From assembly GCA_964415675.1 (NCBI GenBank), contig CAYQBG010000004.1:124001-188000 (forward strand): a stretch of 64,000 nt of DNA. Direction: 5' to 3'. Positions 26,612 through 35,001 of this stretch are shown piece after piece. A model generated the notes under the pieces. The model did no database searches, had not been told where the DNA came from, and worked only from the letters and a program-made list of their open reading frames with translations. How positions within the stretch are numbered: the stretch's first letter is position 1; each line of letters begins with the position of its first letter. This DNA is from UBA5336 sp964415675. Its GTDB lineage: Bacteria > Pseudomonadota > Alphaproteobacteria > Caulobacterales > Hyphomonadaceae. The translations under genes were made by a program, and so were the position numbers.

Positions 26612-29038
26612 TCAGTTGGTCCGGATCGGATCGCTGCCCGTGCCAGCGCCCTCGCCGGCACGCCCGGCCAACGAGGCCTGGAGCGCGGCCTCATCTTCTT
26701 CCGTCCATGCAATCTGCTTGAGCGGACGGGTCAGCGCCCGCGCGAACACCTCATTGATGTCCGACACCGGAACGATACTGAGCTGGCTTTTGACATTCTC
26801 CGGAATGTCGACCAGATCCTTCTCATTCTCCTGCGGGATTAGCACCGTGCGGATACCCCCGCGAAGGGCTGCAAGCAGTTTCTCCTTCAGCCCGCCAATC
26901 GGCAGCACGCGCCCGCGAAGCGTCACTTCGCCTGTCATTGCCACTTCGCGCGAGACCGGATTGCCGGTGAGCAGCGAGACGATCGCTGTCGTCATGGCGA
27001 TACCGGCCGACGGGCCATCCTTGGGAGTGGCACCTTCGGGCACATGGACGTGAATGTCGGTCGTGTTGAACATGTTCGGCTTGATGCCGAGTGTCACCGC
27101 CCGTGAGCGAACAAGCGAGCTCGCCGCCTGGATCGATTCCTTCATCACGTCGCGCAGATTACCGGTCACCTTCATGGCACCGCGTCCGGGCATCGACACC
27201 GCCTCAATCGTCAGCAGGTCACCGCCGGTCTCGGTCCAGGCCAGGCCCGTCACCGCGCCGATCTGGTCGGTCTCATCGGCCAGGCCATAGCGGAATTTGC
27301 GCACGCCGGCATAGTCGGAGAGGTTTTCCGCCGTGATCGTCACGGCACTGACGGTCTCGTCCTGAGCAATCTCACGCACCGATTTGCGCGCAAGCCGGGC
27401 GATCTCGCGCTCCATGTTCCGAACACCGGCCTCGCGGGTGTAATACCGCGCAAGATCGAGAATTGCCCCGTCCGTCACCTGCCATTCGGCTTCCTTCAGG
27501 CCGTGATTATCGCGGATCTTGGGAATGAGATGGCGCTTGGCAATCTCCAGCTTCTCATCTTCAGTATAGCCCGCGATCCGGATGATCTCCATACGATCCA
27601 GCAGGGGCTGGGGCATGTTGAGCGAGTTCGCCGTGGTCACGAACATCACGTCCGAGAGATCGTAATCCAGCTCGAGATAATGGTCGTTGAAACTGGCATT
27701 CTGCTCAGGGTCGAGCACCTCCAGCAGCGCCGAAGCCGGATCACCGCGGAAATCCATTCCCATCTTGTCGATCTCATCGAGCAGGAAGAAGGGATTGCCG
27801 GAGCTGGCTTTCTTCATGGACTGAATGATCCGCCCGGGCATGGAGCCGATATAGGTCCGCCTGTGACCGCGAATCTCCGCCTCGTCGCGCACACCACCAA
27901 GCGACACGCGCACGAAATCGCGGCCCGTGGCTTCGGCAATCGAACGGCCGAGCGAGGTCTTACCGACGCCGGGCGGGCCGACGAGACACAGGATGGGCCC
28001 GCGCAGCTTCTCAGTCCGCTTCTGCACCGCCAGATACTCGATGATCCGTTCCTTGACCTTGTCGAGACCATAATGATCGTCGTCGAGCTGCTTCTGCGCT
28101 TTGTCGAGATCGATCTCGATATCCTTGCGCTCGCCCCAGGGAAGCGACACGATCCAGTCGAGATAGTTGCGTACAACCGTGCTTTCGGCAGACATCGGGC
28201 TCATCTGGCGAAGCTTCTTGATTTCGGCATCGACCTTGGTGCGCGCCTCCTCAGGCAGCTTCTTCTCCGCCAGCTTGTCCTCAAGTTCGGAAATCTCGTC
28301 GCGCTCGCCACCTTCGCCCTGCTCGCCGAGCTCGCGCTGGATCGCCTTCATCTGCTCATTGAGATAATATTCGCGCTGGGTCTTCTCCATCTGCCTTTTG
28401 ACGCGGTTCTTGATCTTCCGCTCCATCTGCAGCATGCCCATTTCGCCCTCCATGAGAGCGAACACCTTCTCGAGGCGCGCGCGCGGATCGGTGAGTTCAA
28501 GCAGTTCCTGCTTTTCGCCGAGCTTGACCGAAAGCTGGGAGGCCACGGCATCGGCAAGCCGTCCGGGTTCGGAGGTCTGCGAGATGGTGGACACCGATTC
28601 CGGCGGGATCTTGCGGTTGAGTTTTACGTAACTCTCAAACTGCTCGATCACCGCGCGCACCAGCGCCTCGGTATCTTCGCCTTCGACCTCTGCGGAATCC
28701 GAGACAACAAGATCGGCCTCGAAATAGTCGCCGCGATCATGGAGCTGCGCCAGAGCCGCGCGCGCACGGCCCTCGACAAGCACTTTCACTGTGCCATCCG
28801 GCAATTTCAATAGCTGCAGGATCGTGGCGACAGTCCCTGTGGTGTAAATTTCGCCTGCGCCCGGTTCATCGACCGAGGCATCCTTCTGGGCGACGAGCAT
28901 GATCTCGTTCTCGCCCTCTTCCACCATCTCAAGCGCGCGCACGGACTTGTCGCGGCCCACGAAAAGCGGCGCCACCATGTCCGGGAAGACGACAATATCC
29001 CGCAGGGGTAGGACGGGGAGTGTCTTGTTCTCTGGCAT
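26612..29038 (-). CDS. lon: ATP-dependent protease Lon
   Basis: Lon is the cytoplasmic AAA+ serine protease that degrades misfolded and regulatory proteins. The 808-residue product has the N-terminal substrate domain (LPVLPLRDIVVFPDMVAPL), a coiled-coil region, the ATPase with Walker A GPPGVGKTS, and the C-terminal protease domain with the catalytic Ser in KDGPSAGIAM. The ATG at 29036-29038 is preceded by AGAAGGAGG and gives MPENKTLPVL; a longer frame adds an arginine-rich stretch unlike Lon. clpX is not adjacent. A strong terminator follows. Confidence 0.98.
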   Translation of the reverse strand: MPENKTLPVLPLRDIVVFPDMVAPLFVGRDKSVRALEMVEEGENEIMLVAQKDASVDEPGAGEIYTTGTVATILQLLKLPDGTVKVLVEGRARAALAQLHDRGDYFEADLVVSDSAEVEGEDTEALVRAVIEQFESYVKLNRKIPPESVSTISQTSEPGRLADAVASQLSVKLGEKQELLELTDPRARLEKVFALMEGEMGMLQMERKIKNRVKRQMEKTQREYYLNEQMKAIQRELGEQGEGGERDEISELEDKLAEKKLPEEARTKVDAEIKKLRQMSPMSAESTVVRNYLDWIVSLPWGERKDIEIDLDKAQKQLDDDHYGLDKVKERIIEYLAVQKRTEKLRGPILCLVGPPGVGKTSLGRSIAEATGRDFVRVSLGGVRDEAEIRGHRRTYIGSMPGRIIQSMKKASSGNPFFLLDEIDKMGMDFRGDPASALLEVLDPEQNASFNDHYLELDYDLSDVMFVTTANSLNMPQPLLDRMEIIRIAGYTEDEKLEIAKRHLIPKIRDNHGLKEAEWQVTDGAILDLARYYTREAGVRNMEREIARLARKSVREIAQDETVSAVTITAENLSDYAGVRKFRYGLADETDQIGAVTGLAWTETGGDLLTIEAVSMPGRGAMKVTGNLRDVMKESIQAASSLVRSRAVTLGIKPNMFNTTDIHVHVPEGATPKDGPSAGIAMTTAIVSLLTGNPVSREVAMTGEVTLRGRVLPIGGLKEKLLAALRGGIRTVLIPQENEKDLVDIPENVKSQLSIVPVSDINEVFARALTRPLKQIAWTEEDEAALQASLAGRAGEGAGTGSDPIRTN

Positions 29039-29207
29039 TGACTGCCTCCTTCTGGCTGGCCGGCCCCGCTCAGCGGCAGCTGGCCGTCTCACCCGATCAT
29101 CGGGCGATTCTCCGACTGTGTTGGAAAGGATTTGGCGGCGCTCGCGGCCAGCTTCAACCCGGTTCTGTCAGCGCAAATGTCAAGGGCGCCATTTGCAGAC
29201 TTGAAAC

Positions 29208-29888
29208 TCACGCCTCTTCGATCAGGTCGGGCCGGTTGTTACGCACATTTCCGACATCGGGACTGACCGGCCAGGCATGCATGTCCGCCGCCGGGAAAGG
29301 CTCAAACAGATCCCCCACCGGGCCGCTCTGCGGATCGAGCCAGCGGGCATACTGGTCCGGCGCAATGATCACCGGCATACGTGTGTGCAGCCCCGCGACC
29401 ACATCATTCGGAATGGTGGTCAGAATGGTGAAACTGTCGATCTCCGAGCCATCGATCATGGCGCGATCCCACAGGCCGGCAAGACAGAACCAGCGCCGGT
29501 TTCGCAAGGCGATGGCAAAGGGCAGTTTGCTGCCCTTGGGCCCTGTCCACTCATAGAACCCGCTGACCGGCACCAGGCAGCGGCGATATCTGAAAGCGCC
29601 GCGAAAAACCGGTTTTTCCGCTGCCGTCTCGCATTTCGCGTTGAAGCTGGAGAATGTCTTCTCCTGCAACGGCTTCTTCCACCAGGAGGGGATGAGGCTC
29701 CAGAGCATTGGCGCGAGTTCGCAGCGCCCGTCAGGGTTGCGCTCAGCCAGCCGGAACACCGGCTGGTGGCTCATCGGCGGGGCATTATAGGTCGCCTCGG
29801 GCGGGTCGACCTTGTCGGGGATGATAAGGTCGAGCGCGCCTGCATAGTCGGCCCAGCTGATGTCATGTCTGAAAAACCGCCCGCACAT
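29208..29888 (-). CDS. SOS response-associated peptidase (YedK/HMCES family)
   Basis: HMCES/YedK proteins cross-link to abasic sites in single-stranded DNA through an N-terminal Cys. The 226-residue product begins MCGRFF, leaving Cys2 as the new N-terminus after Met removal. It also shows the conserved NAPP, FNAKCETAAEKPVF, RRCLVPVSGFYEW and LHTRMPVIIAP segments. The ATG at 29886-29888 is required to expose Cys2, so the longer frame to 29924 is rejected. No LexA site is apparent nearby, so regulation is not shown. Confidence 0.93.
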   Translation of the reverse strand: MCGRFFRHDISWADYAGALDLIIPDKVDPPEATYNAPPMSHQPVFRLAERNPDGRCELAPMLWSLIPSWWKKPLQEKTFSSFNAKCETAAEKPVFRGAFRYRRCLVPVSGFYEWTGPKGSKLPFAIALRNRRWFCLAGLWDRAMIDGSEIDSFTILTTIPNDVVAGLHTRMPVIIAPDQYARWLDPQSGPVGDLFEPFPAADMHAWPVSPDVGNVRNNRPDLIEEA

Positions 29889-29935
29889 GACCCCTTGATA
29901 GACCGCTTCCGGCACCGGCGGCAATGTTCGCGCTT

Positions 29936-30433
29936 TCAGCCCTCCGCGCGCAGCGCTGCAAACAGGCCTCGCTGACAGGCGATGCGCGCCGTGATGAGTG
30001 CGGTCGCCATTTCGGAACTGTTCGGGTGCGGCGGCTGCCGGGTCACGAACAGCTGGTCAGTCAGCGCGGCAAGGCCCTCAGCCTCTGGCGTACGGTCCAT
30101 CATCCGGCCGACACAGACGCAAAGGTCGCGCTGTCGGGCGCCGGATGGAACCTGCCATGTCCCCTCGGCCACGGCTTCGCAAGCCTGTTGCATGAGGCGC
30201 CCGGGAACGGATGCGGGCACCCCACCAAGGGGAACAGGCGGGCCATAGGCTTCCCGCGCGCGGATCCTCCACAGGCTCGGCTCATCCACGGCCTGGCGCG
30301 GGCGCATGGATGCCGGCGACGGCGCGGCAGCCAGTTCCGGCTCATCCGTCGCTGAAAGACCCGGCAGGCACCACGCCGTGACGAAGGAGACAAGGGCCAC
30401 AATCGCGATGAGGGCCGGGAAACGCAATGACAT
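29936..30433 (-). CDS. Hypothetical exported protein
   Basis: I do not recognise this 165-residue protein. It has an N-terminal hydrophobic segment (about residues 5-22, LIAIVALVSFVTAWCLPG) that could be a signal peptide or anchor, then a Pro/Ala-rich linker. The C-terminal part has four cysteines in QACEAV, DLCVCVGRM and RIACQRG, which could form disulfides in the periplasm. It lies 47 bp upstream of the HMCES gene on the same strand. The codon use looks native, supporting a real gene. Confidence 0.65.
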   Translation of the reverse strand: MSLRFPALIAIVALVSFVTAWCLPGLSATDEPELAAAPSPASMRPRQAVDEPSLWRIRAREAYGPPVPLGGVPASVPGRLMQQACEAVAEGTWQVPSGARQRDLCVCVGRMMDRTPEAEGLAALTDQLFVTRQPPHPNSSEMATALITARIACQRGLFAALRAEG

Positions 30434-30520
30434 GGGCGAACCTCCGATTTCCGGCCGCTTGATGGGCCGTCGGAAATTCCACGCAAATTCAGTGCCGCGC
30501 CTTTACCGTGCGCCGGCGCA

Positions 30521-31042
30521 TCAGGCCGGAACGAAATTCAGGGCGATGCCATTATTGCAATATCGCAGCCCCGTCGGCCGCGGGCCGTCCTCGAAGACAT
30601 GGCCCTGATGGGACAGGCAACGCGCGCAGTGATACTCGGTGCGCACAATAAGCAGCTTCCGGTCGGGTTTGGTGCCAAGCGCGCCGGGAACATGGTCCCA
30701 GAAGCTCGGCCAGCCCGTTCCGCTGTCAAATTTCTGCGCCGAACGGAAGAGCGGCAATTCGCAGCCCTTGCAGACATATGTCCCCTCGCGCGTCTCGTCA
30801 TTCAGGGGCGAAGTGAAGCGCCGCTCGGTCCCCTCGGCACGCATGACCTGGAAAGCGCCCGGTGACAGCCGCTCGCGCCAGTCCGCCTCGGTCATCTCGC
30901 GCCATGGTGAACCGGCAAAATCGGAATTTTCGTCCGGCTGGGCGATATCCTCGTCCCCGTTGGCGGCATGGCAGGCCGTAAGGGCCAGCGAAGCGGTACC
31001 AACCATGATCATCTGGCGGCGCGAGAAAGTCATGTGTCTCAT
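30521..31042 (-). CDS. msrB: Peptide methionine-(R)-S-oxide reductase MsrB, exported
   Basis: MsrB repairs methionine-R-sulfoxide in proteins. The 173-residue product has the SelR domain with two zinc CxxC pairs (CKGC and CARC), the SGTGWPSFW substrate motif and the active-site Cys in GLRYCNNGIALNF. The N-terminus carries an RR motif followed by a hydrophobic stretch ending LTAC (Cys24). It is therefore probably exported, by Tat or as a lipoprotein, and acts on envelope proteins. The start at 31040-31042 follows AGGA; ATG 31033 is an alternative. No msrA is adjacent. Confidence 0.93.
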   Translation of the reverse strand: MRHMTFSRRQMIMVGTASLALTACHAANGDEDIAQPDENSDFAGSPWREMTEADWRERLSPGAFQVMRAEGTERRFTSPLNDETREGTYVCKGCELPLFRSAQKFDSGTGWPSFWDHVPGALGTKPDRKLLIVRTEYHCARCLSHQGHVFEDGPRPTGLRYCNNGIALNFVPA

Positions 31043-31185
31043 GATCCTGTATCTGGTTCCCTCCATACCCGGCGGCCAGACACAATCTGGTGAACAGGTG
31101 GCGCGCACTCAATGAAGCGTCCATCCTGAAACTGCCGAGCGCGTGGAGCCCCTCCCGGTCAGGGGAAAGGCCCCGCCGGCGAAGC

Positions 31186-32094
31186 TCAGTTCACCTCGCC
31201 GAGTTTCGCTTCGAGCGCGGCGATCCGCTTATCCTGTTCGATGACATGCAGGGTCAGCTCCTCGACCTTTTCCAGCAGTGCTCCATTTATGGCGTTGAGA
31301 TCGACCCCGTCGCGGCGCATCTCGGCAGCGCTCTGCACACCCGGCAGGTGGCCCCTCGTGGCAATAAAGGCTTCCAGGTCAGCCAGCGGTTTCAGATCGT
31401 ATCCCGCAGCGAACACATGGTCTGCGGTCTGGACATGATCGCCCCTGATCCGGATCACGCCATCTCCGGCATCCAGATGGATCACCGTGTTGCCATCATC
31501 ATCCTTCAGCGCGATGTCGCCGGCCGCGCCTTCGCCGCCTGCATAGATATTGGCCCGGCCGCCATCGATATGCATGCGCAGCTTCCCGTCATCGGAAAAC
31601 ATTCCGATATCGCCATTTGACCCGCCACCGCCGAGGCGAAGATTGCCATCGCCGCCATCAAGAAAGACGGTCTGCTGGTCCTGCCCGTTCTGGAGCGCGA
31701 TATCGCCGGAGGCACCCCCGCCGCCCATCATCAGGTTGGCCGTGCCGCCATCAAGGTGCACGGTCGAGACGCCATCAGTGTTCTTCAGGCTCAGATCACC
31801 GGCGGCGCCCTCCCCGCCCATATAGATATTGGCCTTGCCACCATCGACATGGATGCGGAGTTTCCCGTCATCGGAATACATGCCGATATCGGCATTGTGA
31901 CCATGGCCACCGAGCCGGAGATTGGCATCGCCGCCATCCAGGTGGACCGTATCCTCGCCCTTGCCATTGCGCAGGATGATGTCGCCTTCCGCGCCATGGC
32001 CGCCAAGGGCCAGATTCGCCGTGTCACCATTGATGACGCCGGTTTCCTTTCCGCCAGTATTGCGGATATCGATCTTGTTCATGTGGTCGGTCAT
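31186..32094 (-). CDS. Repeat-rich protein with phage tail-fibre-like C-terminal tip
   Basis: The 302-residue product contains six to seven units of about 28 residues built on LDGGDANLRLGG(x)G(x)xGDI, with blocks such as SDDGKLRIHVDGGKANIY recurring in a higher-order pattern. The C-terminal segment LADLEAFIATRGHLPGVQSA, then LNAINGALLEKVEELTLHVI and a coiled coil, resembles the tip domain of phage tail fibres and Bacteroidota surface proteins. No signal peptide is visible. The ATG at 32092-32094 follows TGGAGG. It stands alone between msrB and apt. A trimeric beta-structured fibre is inferred. Confidence 0.7.
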   Translation of the reverse strand: MTDHMNKIDIRNTGGKETGVINGDTANLALGGHGAEGDIILRNGKGEDTVHLDGGDANLRLGGHGHNADIGMYSDDGKLRIHVDGGKANIYMGGEGAAGDLSLKNTDGVSTVHLDGGTANLMMGGGGASGDIALQNGQDQQTVFLDGGDGNLRLGGGGSNGDIGMFSDDGKLRMHIDGGRANIYAGGEGAAGDIALKDDDGNTVIHLDAGDGVIRIRGDHVQTADHVFAAGYDLKPLADLEAFIATRGHLPGVQSAAEMRRDGVDLNAINGALLEKVEELTLHVIEQDKRIAALEAKLGEVN

Positions 32095-32176
32095 GTTTGC
32101 CTCCATTCGCCAGTGAATGAAGGCAAGGGCTTAAGTGAAGCCGGCCGGTTTGTCTTGGGCGGGACTGTGTAAAGTC

Positions 32177-32704
32177 TCAGTGCCCGTCGAATGCGACAAG
32201 AGCCTGGACCTCTATGCCCAATCCTCGCAGCCGGTCCGCACCACCAAGCTCCGGCAGGTCGACGAGGAAAGCCGCGCCAACCACTTCGGCCCCGCCACGG
32301 CGCAGCAGCTTGACGCCGGCTTCGGCTGTCCCCCCGGTCGCGATCAGATCGTCGATCAGGAGCACTTTCTCGCCGGGATGCACGCCATCGACATGCATAT
32401 GCAGCGCGTCCGAGCCATATTCGAGTTCATAACTCTCTTCATAGGTGTCGAAAGGAAGCTTGCCCGGCTTGCGCAGGGGCAGGAAAGCCGCGCGCAGATC
32501 ATAGGCCACCGCGCCACCAAGAATGAAGCCGCGCGCATCAATCCCGGCCACCTTGCCAAGCGACTGGCCGCGCCAGGGCGTTGCGATCTGGCGCACCGCT
32601 TCGGCAAAGGCCCCGCCATCGCCAAGCAGGGTCGAAACGTCCCGAAACATGATGCCGGGTTTCGGATAATCAGGTATTGTCCTGATGGTGGCCTTCAGAT
32701 CCAT
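32177..32704 (-). CDS. apt: Adenine phosphoribosyltransferase
   Basis: Apt converts adenine and PRPP to AMP. The 175-residue product has the standard length, IPDYPKPGIMFRDVSTLL near the start, and the PRPP-binding loop VLLIDDLIATGGTAEAG. It works downstream of MtnP, encoded 0.8 kb upstream on the same strand, which releases adenine from methylthioadenosine. The two genes with petABC form a grouping common in alphaproteobacteria. The hypothetical membrane gene at 32765 lies between them. Confidence 0.97.
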   Translation of the reverse strand: MDLKATIRTIPDYPKPGIMFRDVSTLLGDGGAFAEAVRQIATPWRGQSLGKVAGIDARGFILGGAVAYDLRAAFLPLRKPGKLPFDTYEESYELEYGSDALHMHVDGVHPGEKVLLIDDLIATGGTAEAGVKLLRRGGAEVVGAAFLVDLPELGGADRLRGLGIEVQALVAFDGH

Positions 32705-32764
32705 CTCTGCGCTCCAGACAGTCTTGGTAAAAGCGGGCCACGGCCCCGGCCGGGACGATCTGTG

Positions 32765-33496
32765 TCAGCCCGGCACACCGACTGCGCCATTGCCGCCTGC
32801 ATTGTCACTCCTGCGGCGCCGGCCAAAGGGGCCATGCTCATCGGCATAACGGTCATAGCGCATCGAATAATATTCATGCGCCGTATGCGAGAGCGGCTGC
32901 GGCGTCAGCGTCATTCCATAGGCCCGAAGCCGGCGGACCACTTCATCCCTCAGATGCAGTCCGGGGAAGATATCCGACCGTTTCCAGCCATGGCCCTTCA
33001 TCCATTCGCGCACATGCCAGGAACGGGTCGCATGCGCGTCCGCCGGTCGCCGGCCGCCATGCTCTTCCCAGAGATACAGCGTCACAATGGCATCGATGAC
33101 TGCATCGACGGCCTCGTCGGCTTCAGGCGTCGCATCGCGCCCCTGCGCCCAGGCCGCGCGGATATCCATCTTGCGCGCCTGCAATGTCTGATAGGTCGCG
33201 CCAATCACCGAGAGCGCATTGCGGTTGGCGCGGATCATGGCCGAATAGACTGCATCGAGCTGGGGGTGGGAGATCGCCATCAGCTCGCCGCCCTGTACCA
33301 TCTGGCCGCGCGTGATCCCGGCCAGTTCGACCATGAAACGCTGGATCGTGATCCTCAGTTCATGGCCGACGCCTTCAAGCGTCTGGCTGGCCGCTTCCTG
33401 GCGGTCATTGCGCTCGGCCCATATGGTCCAGGCGACCACAAGACTGGCCGCCGCCAGAAGGAGAAGTGCTCCAGTCTGGAACTCTACAGTAAACAT
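32765..33496 (-). CDS. Hypothetical protein with N-terminal membrane anchor
   Basis: I do not recognise this 243-residue protein. An N-terminal hydrophobic helix (about residues 8-26) is followed by a helical, charged domain containing RNDRQEAASQTLEGVGHELR and MIRANRNALSVIGATYQTLQ, and a basic Gly/Arg-rich tail. It probably sits in the inner membrane with a soluble domain on one side. The ATG at 33494-33496 follows AAGGAGGG, which sets the start. It lies between mtnP and apt in the same orientation, so it may be co-transcribed with them. Confidence 0.72.
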   Translation of the reverse strand: MFTVEFQTGALLLLAAASLVVAWTIWAERNDRQEAASQTLEGVGHELRITIQRFMVELAGITRGQMVQGGELMAISHPQLDAVYSAMIRANRNALSVIGATYQTLQARKMDIRAAWAQGRDATPEADEAVDAVIDAIVTLYLWEEHGGRRPADAHATRSWHVREWMKGHGWKRSDIFPGLHLRDEVVRRLRAYGMTLTPQPLSHTAHEYYSMRYDRYADEHGPFGRRRRSDNAGGNGAVGVPG

Positions 33497-33547
33497 CCCA
33501 TCCCTCCTTCGGGAACGCGCTTCCCCTAGCAAAGACCTTGCCGCACG

Positions 33548-34432
33548 TCATCCTTTGCCATGTAGAACCCGCCCGGCCACGGCGTCCAGTTTTTCCAGCA
33601 TAGCGGGATCGCGCATCTCGGGCGCGGTGATGAGGGCATGATCGAGACAGGTCTCGATGCCTTGCGGGCTTGGCGTGCGCTCCAGGCCCGACAGGCGGTC
33701 GGCAAGTGCGATGATGGCCTTTCGCGCATGATCGGCATTCCGGTGCATGATTTCCAGCACATTGGTCACCGAGACAGCCTCTTCCTCTTCATGCCAGCAA
33801 TCATAATCTGTGACCATGGCGAGGGTTGCATAGGGCAGCTCGGCCTCGCGTGCGAGCTTGGCTTCGGGCATATTGGTCATGCCGATGACATCGCATCCCC
33901 AGTGTCGATAAAGCTGGCTCTCGGCCAGGGTCGAGAATTGCGGGCCTTCCATGGAGAGATAGGTGCCGCCGCGATGCACATGCGCGCCGACCGAGACCAG
34001 GGCGTCAGCCCCCAGCCCCGACAGGCGCTCGCAGACCGGGTGAGCCATCGAGACATGCGCCACCATGCCAGGGCCGAAAAAGCTCTTCTCGCGCGCAAAT
34101 GTGCGGTCGATGAACTGGTCGACGGCGACGAACTCGCCGGGCGCATAAGCTGACTTGAGTGATCCACAGGCCGAAAAGGAGAGAATGTCGCTGCAGCCGG
34201 CCCGTTTCAGCGCATCGATATTCGCGCGATAGGGCACGGCGGTCGGCGTCAGACTGTGCCCGCGACCATGGCGCGGCAGGAAGACCAGCTCCACCGCCCC
34301 GAGGCGCCCGCGCATCAGCGGCGCCGACGGCTGGCCCCACGGCGTCTCGACCGCCTCTTCACGGGGCTCTTCAAGGCCGGCAATATCGTAAAGTCCCGAT
34401 CCGCCTAGAATGCCGAGTGTCCATCTGCTCAT
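33548..34432 (-). CDS. mtnP: S-methyl-5'-thioadenosine phosphorylase
   Basis: MtnP splits methylthioadenosine into adenine and methylthioribose-1-phosphate. The 294-residue product matches the PNP/MTAP family: LGILGGSGLYDIAGL at the N-terminus, FLPRHGRGHSLTP, NIDALKRAGCSDI, SMEGPQFST and TNMPEAKLAREAELPY. The ATG at 34430-34432 is preceded by GGAG; the longer frame to 34486 is not family-like. Apt downstream uses the adenine. The methionine-salvage genes mtnA-mtnK are not in the window. Confidence 0.93.
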   Translation of the reverse strand: MSRWTLGILGGSGLYDIAGLEEPREEAVETPWGQPSAPLMRGRLGAVELVFLPRHGRGHSLTPTAVPYRANIDALKRAGCSDILSFSACGSLKSAYAPGEFVAVDQFIDRTFAREKSFFGPGMVAHVSMAHPVCERLSGLGADALVSVGAHVHRGGTYLSMEGPQFSTLAESQLYRHWGCDVIGMTNMPEAKLAREAELPYATLAMVTDYDCWHEEEEAVSVTNVLEIMHRNADHARKAIIALADRLSGLERTPSPQGIETCLDHALITAPEMRDPAMLEKLDAVAGRVLHGKG

Positions 34433-34516
34433 GATCTGCGCTCCGATTGTGTCAGTCTTGTCGCCCGATTGGAGCGCGCCGGCCACCCGGTCAATTCAGA
34501 CGCGCATGACCAGGCC

Positions 34517-34921
34517 TCAGGCGGGCAGATGGTGCAGCCTGTCCAGAAGCACCGCCCAGGCGCTTTCCTCCCGGTCCTGCCAAGCCTGCCCATTGAGGTC
34601 GCGCACCGTGTCGCGGATTGCCCCGAAGAACCACTCAAATGTCTCGGGTGGAACGCCATAGCCGTCATGATTCATACGTTCCGAGGTGAGGATGGCCGGC
34701 GCGGCGCGCCCTTCGCCCGCAAGGTCGATCAGGCAGTCGAATGCGGTCTGCAACATCGAACCGCGCACGCCGCCATCCGTATCGAGGCTGAACATGGACT
34801 CGAATTCCGGATGCATCGCAAACAGCCGTCTGTAGACAGGAGGCGCCGGATCCGCGCAGGCCTGCGCGGCTCGCTCCAGCGTGTCGATGACGATCACCCC
34901 GATACTGTCATTCCCGACCAT
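34517..34921 (-). CDS. Globin-like protein
   Basis: The 134-residue product resembles single-domain globins of the flavohaemoglobin type. The segment VYRRLFAMHPEFESMF fits helices B-C. The proximal region MNHDGYGVPPETFEWFFGAI aligns with the H-x-x-x-G-V-x-P-E pattern, placing the heme ligand at His85, and AWQDREESAWAVLLDRL fits helix H. There is no reductase domain. It lies immediately after the petC terminator with its own AGGTGA site, and hemF and tspO are within 5 kb. Oxygen or NO handling is possible but not shown. Confidence 0.72.
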   Translation of the reverse strand: MVGNDSIGVIVIDTLERAAQACADPAPPVYRRLFAMHPEFESMFSLDTDGGVRGSMLQTAFDCLIDLAGEGRAAPAILTSERMNHDGYGVPPETFEWFFGAIRDTVRDLNGQAWQDREESAWAVLLDRLHHLPA

Positions 34922-34935
34922 GATCGTTTCACCTC

Positions 34936-34981
34936 AAAAAAGGCAACGGGCCGCCCTTCCGAAAGGAAAGACGGCCCGTTG
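34936..34981 (-). terminator. Intrinsic terminator of the cytochrome bc1 operon
   Basis: Arms CAACGGGCCG (34944-34953) and CGGCCCGTTG (34972-34981) form a perfect 10-bp stem. On the minus strand it is followed by CC and six Us (34941-34936). It lies 20 bp after the petC stop and ends 15 bp before the globin start, so it may also limit read-through into globin. Confidence 0.9.
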
Positions 34982-35001
34982 TTTCGACATGGCAGCAGGG
35001 C

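Noticed and set aside
27503..28813. 436-codon plus-strand frame opposite lon
   Set aside because: Antisense shadow of lon, rich in Arg/Leu/Ile without domain logic.
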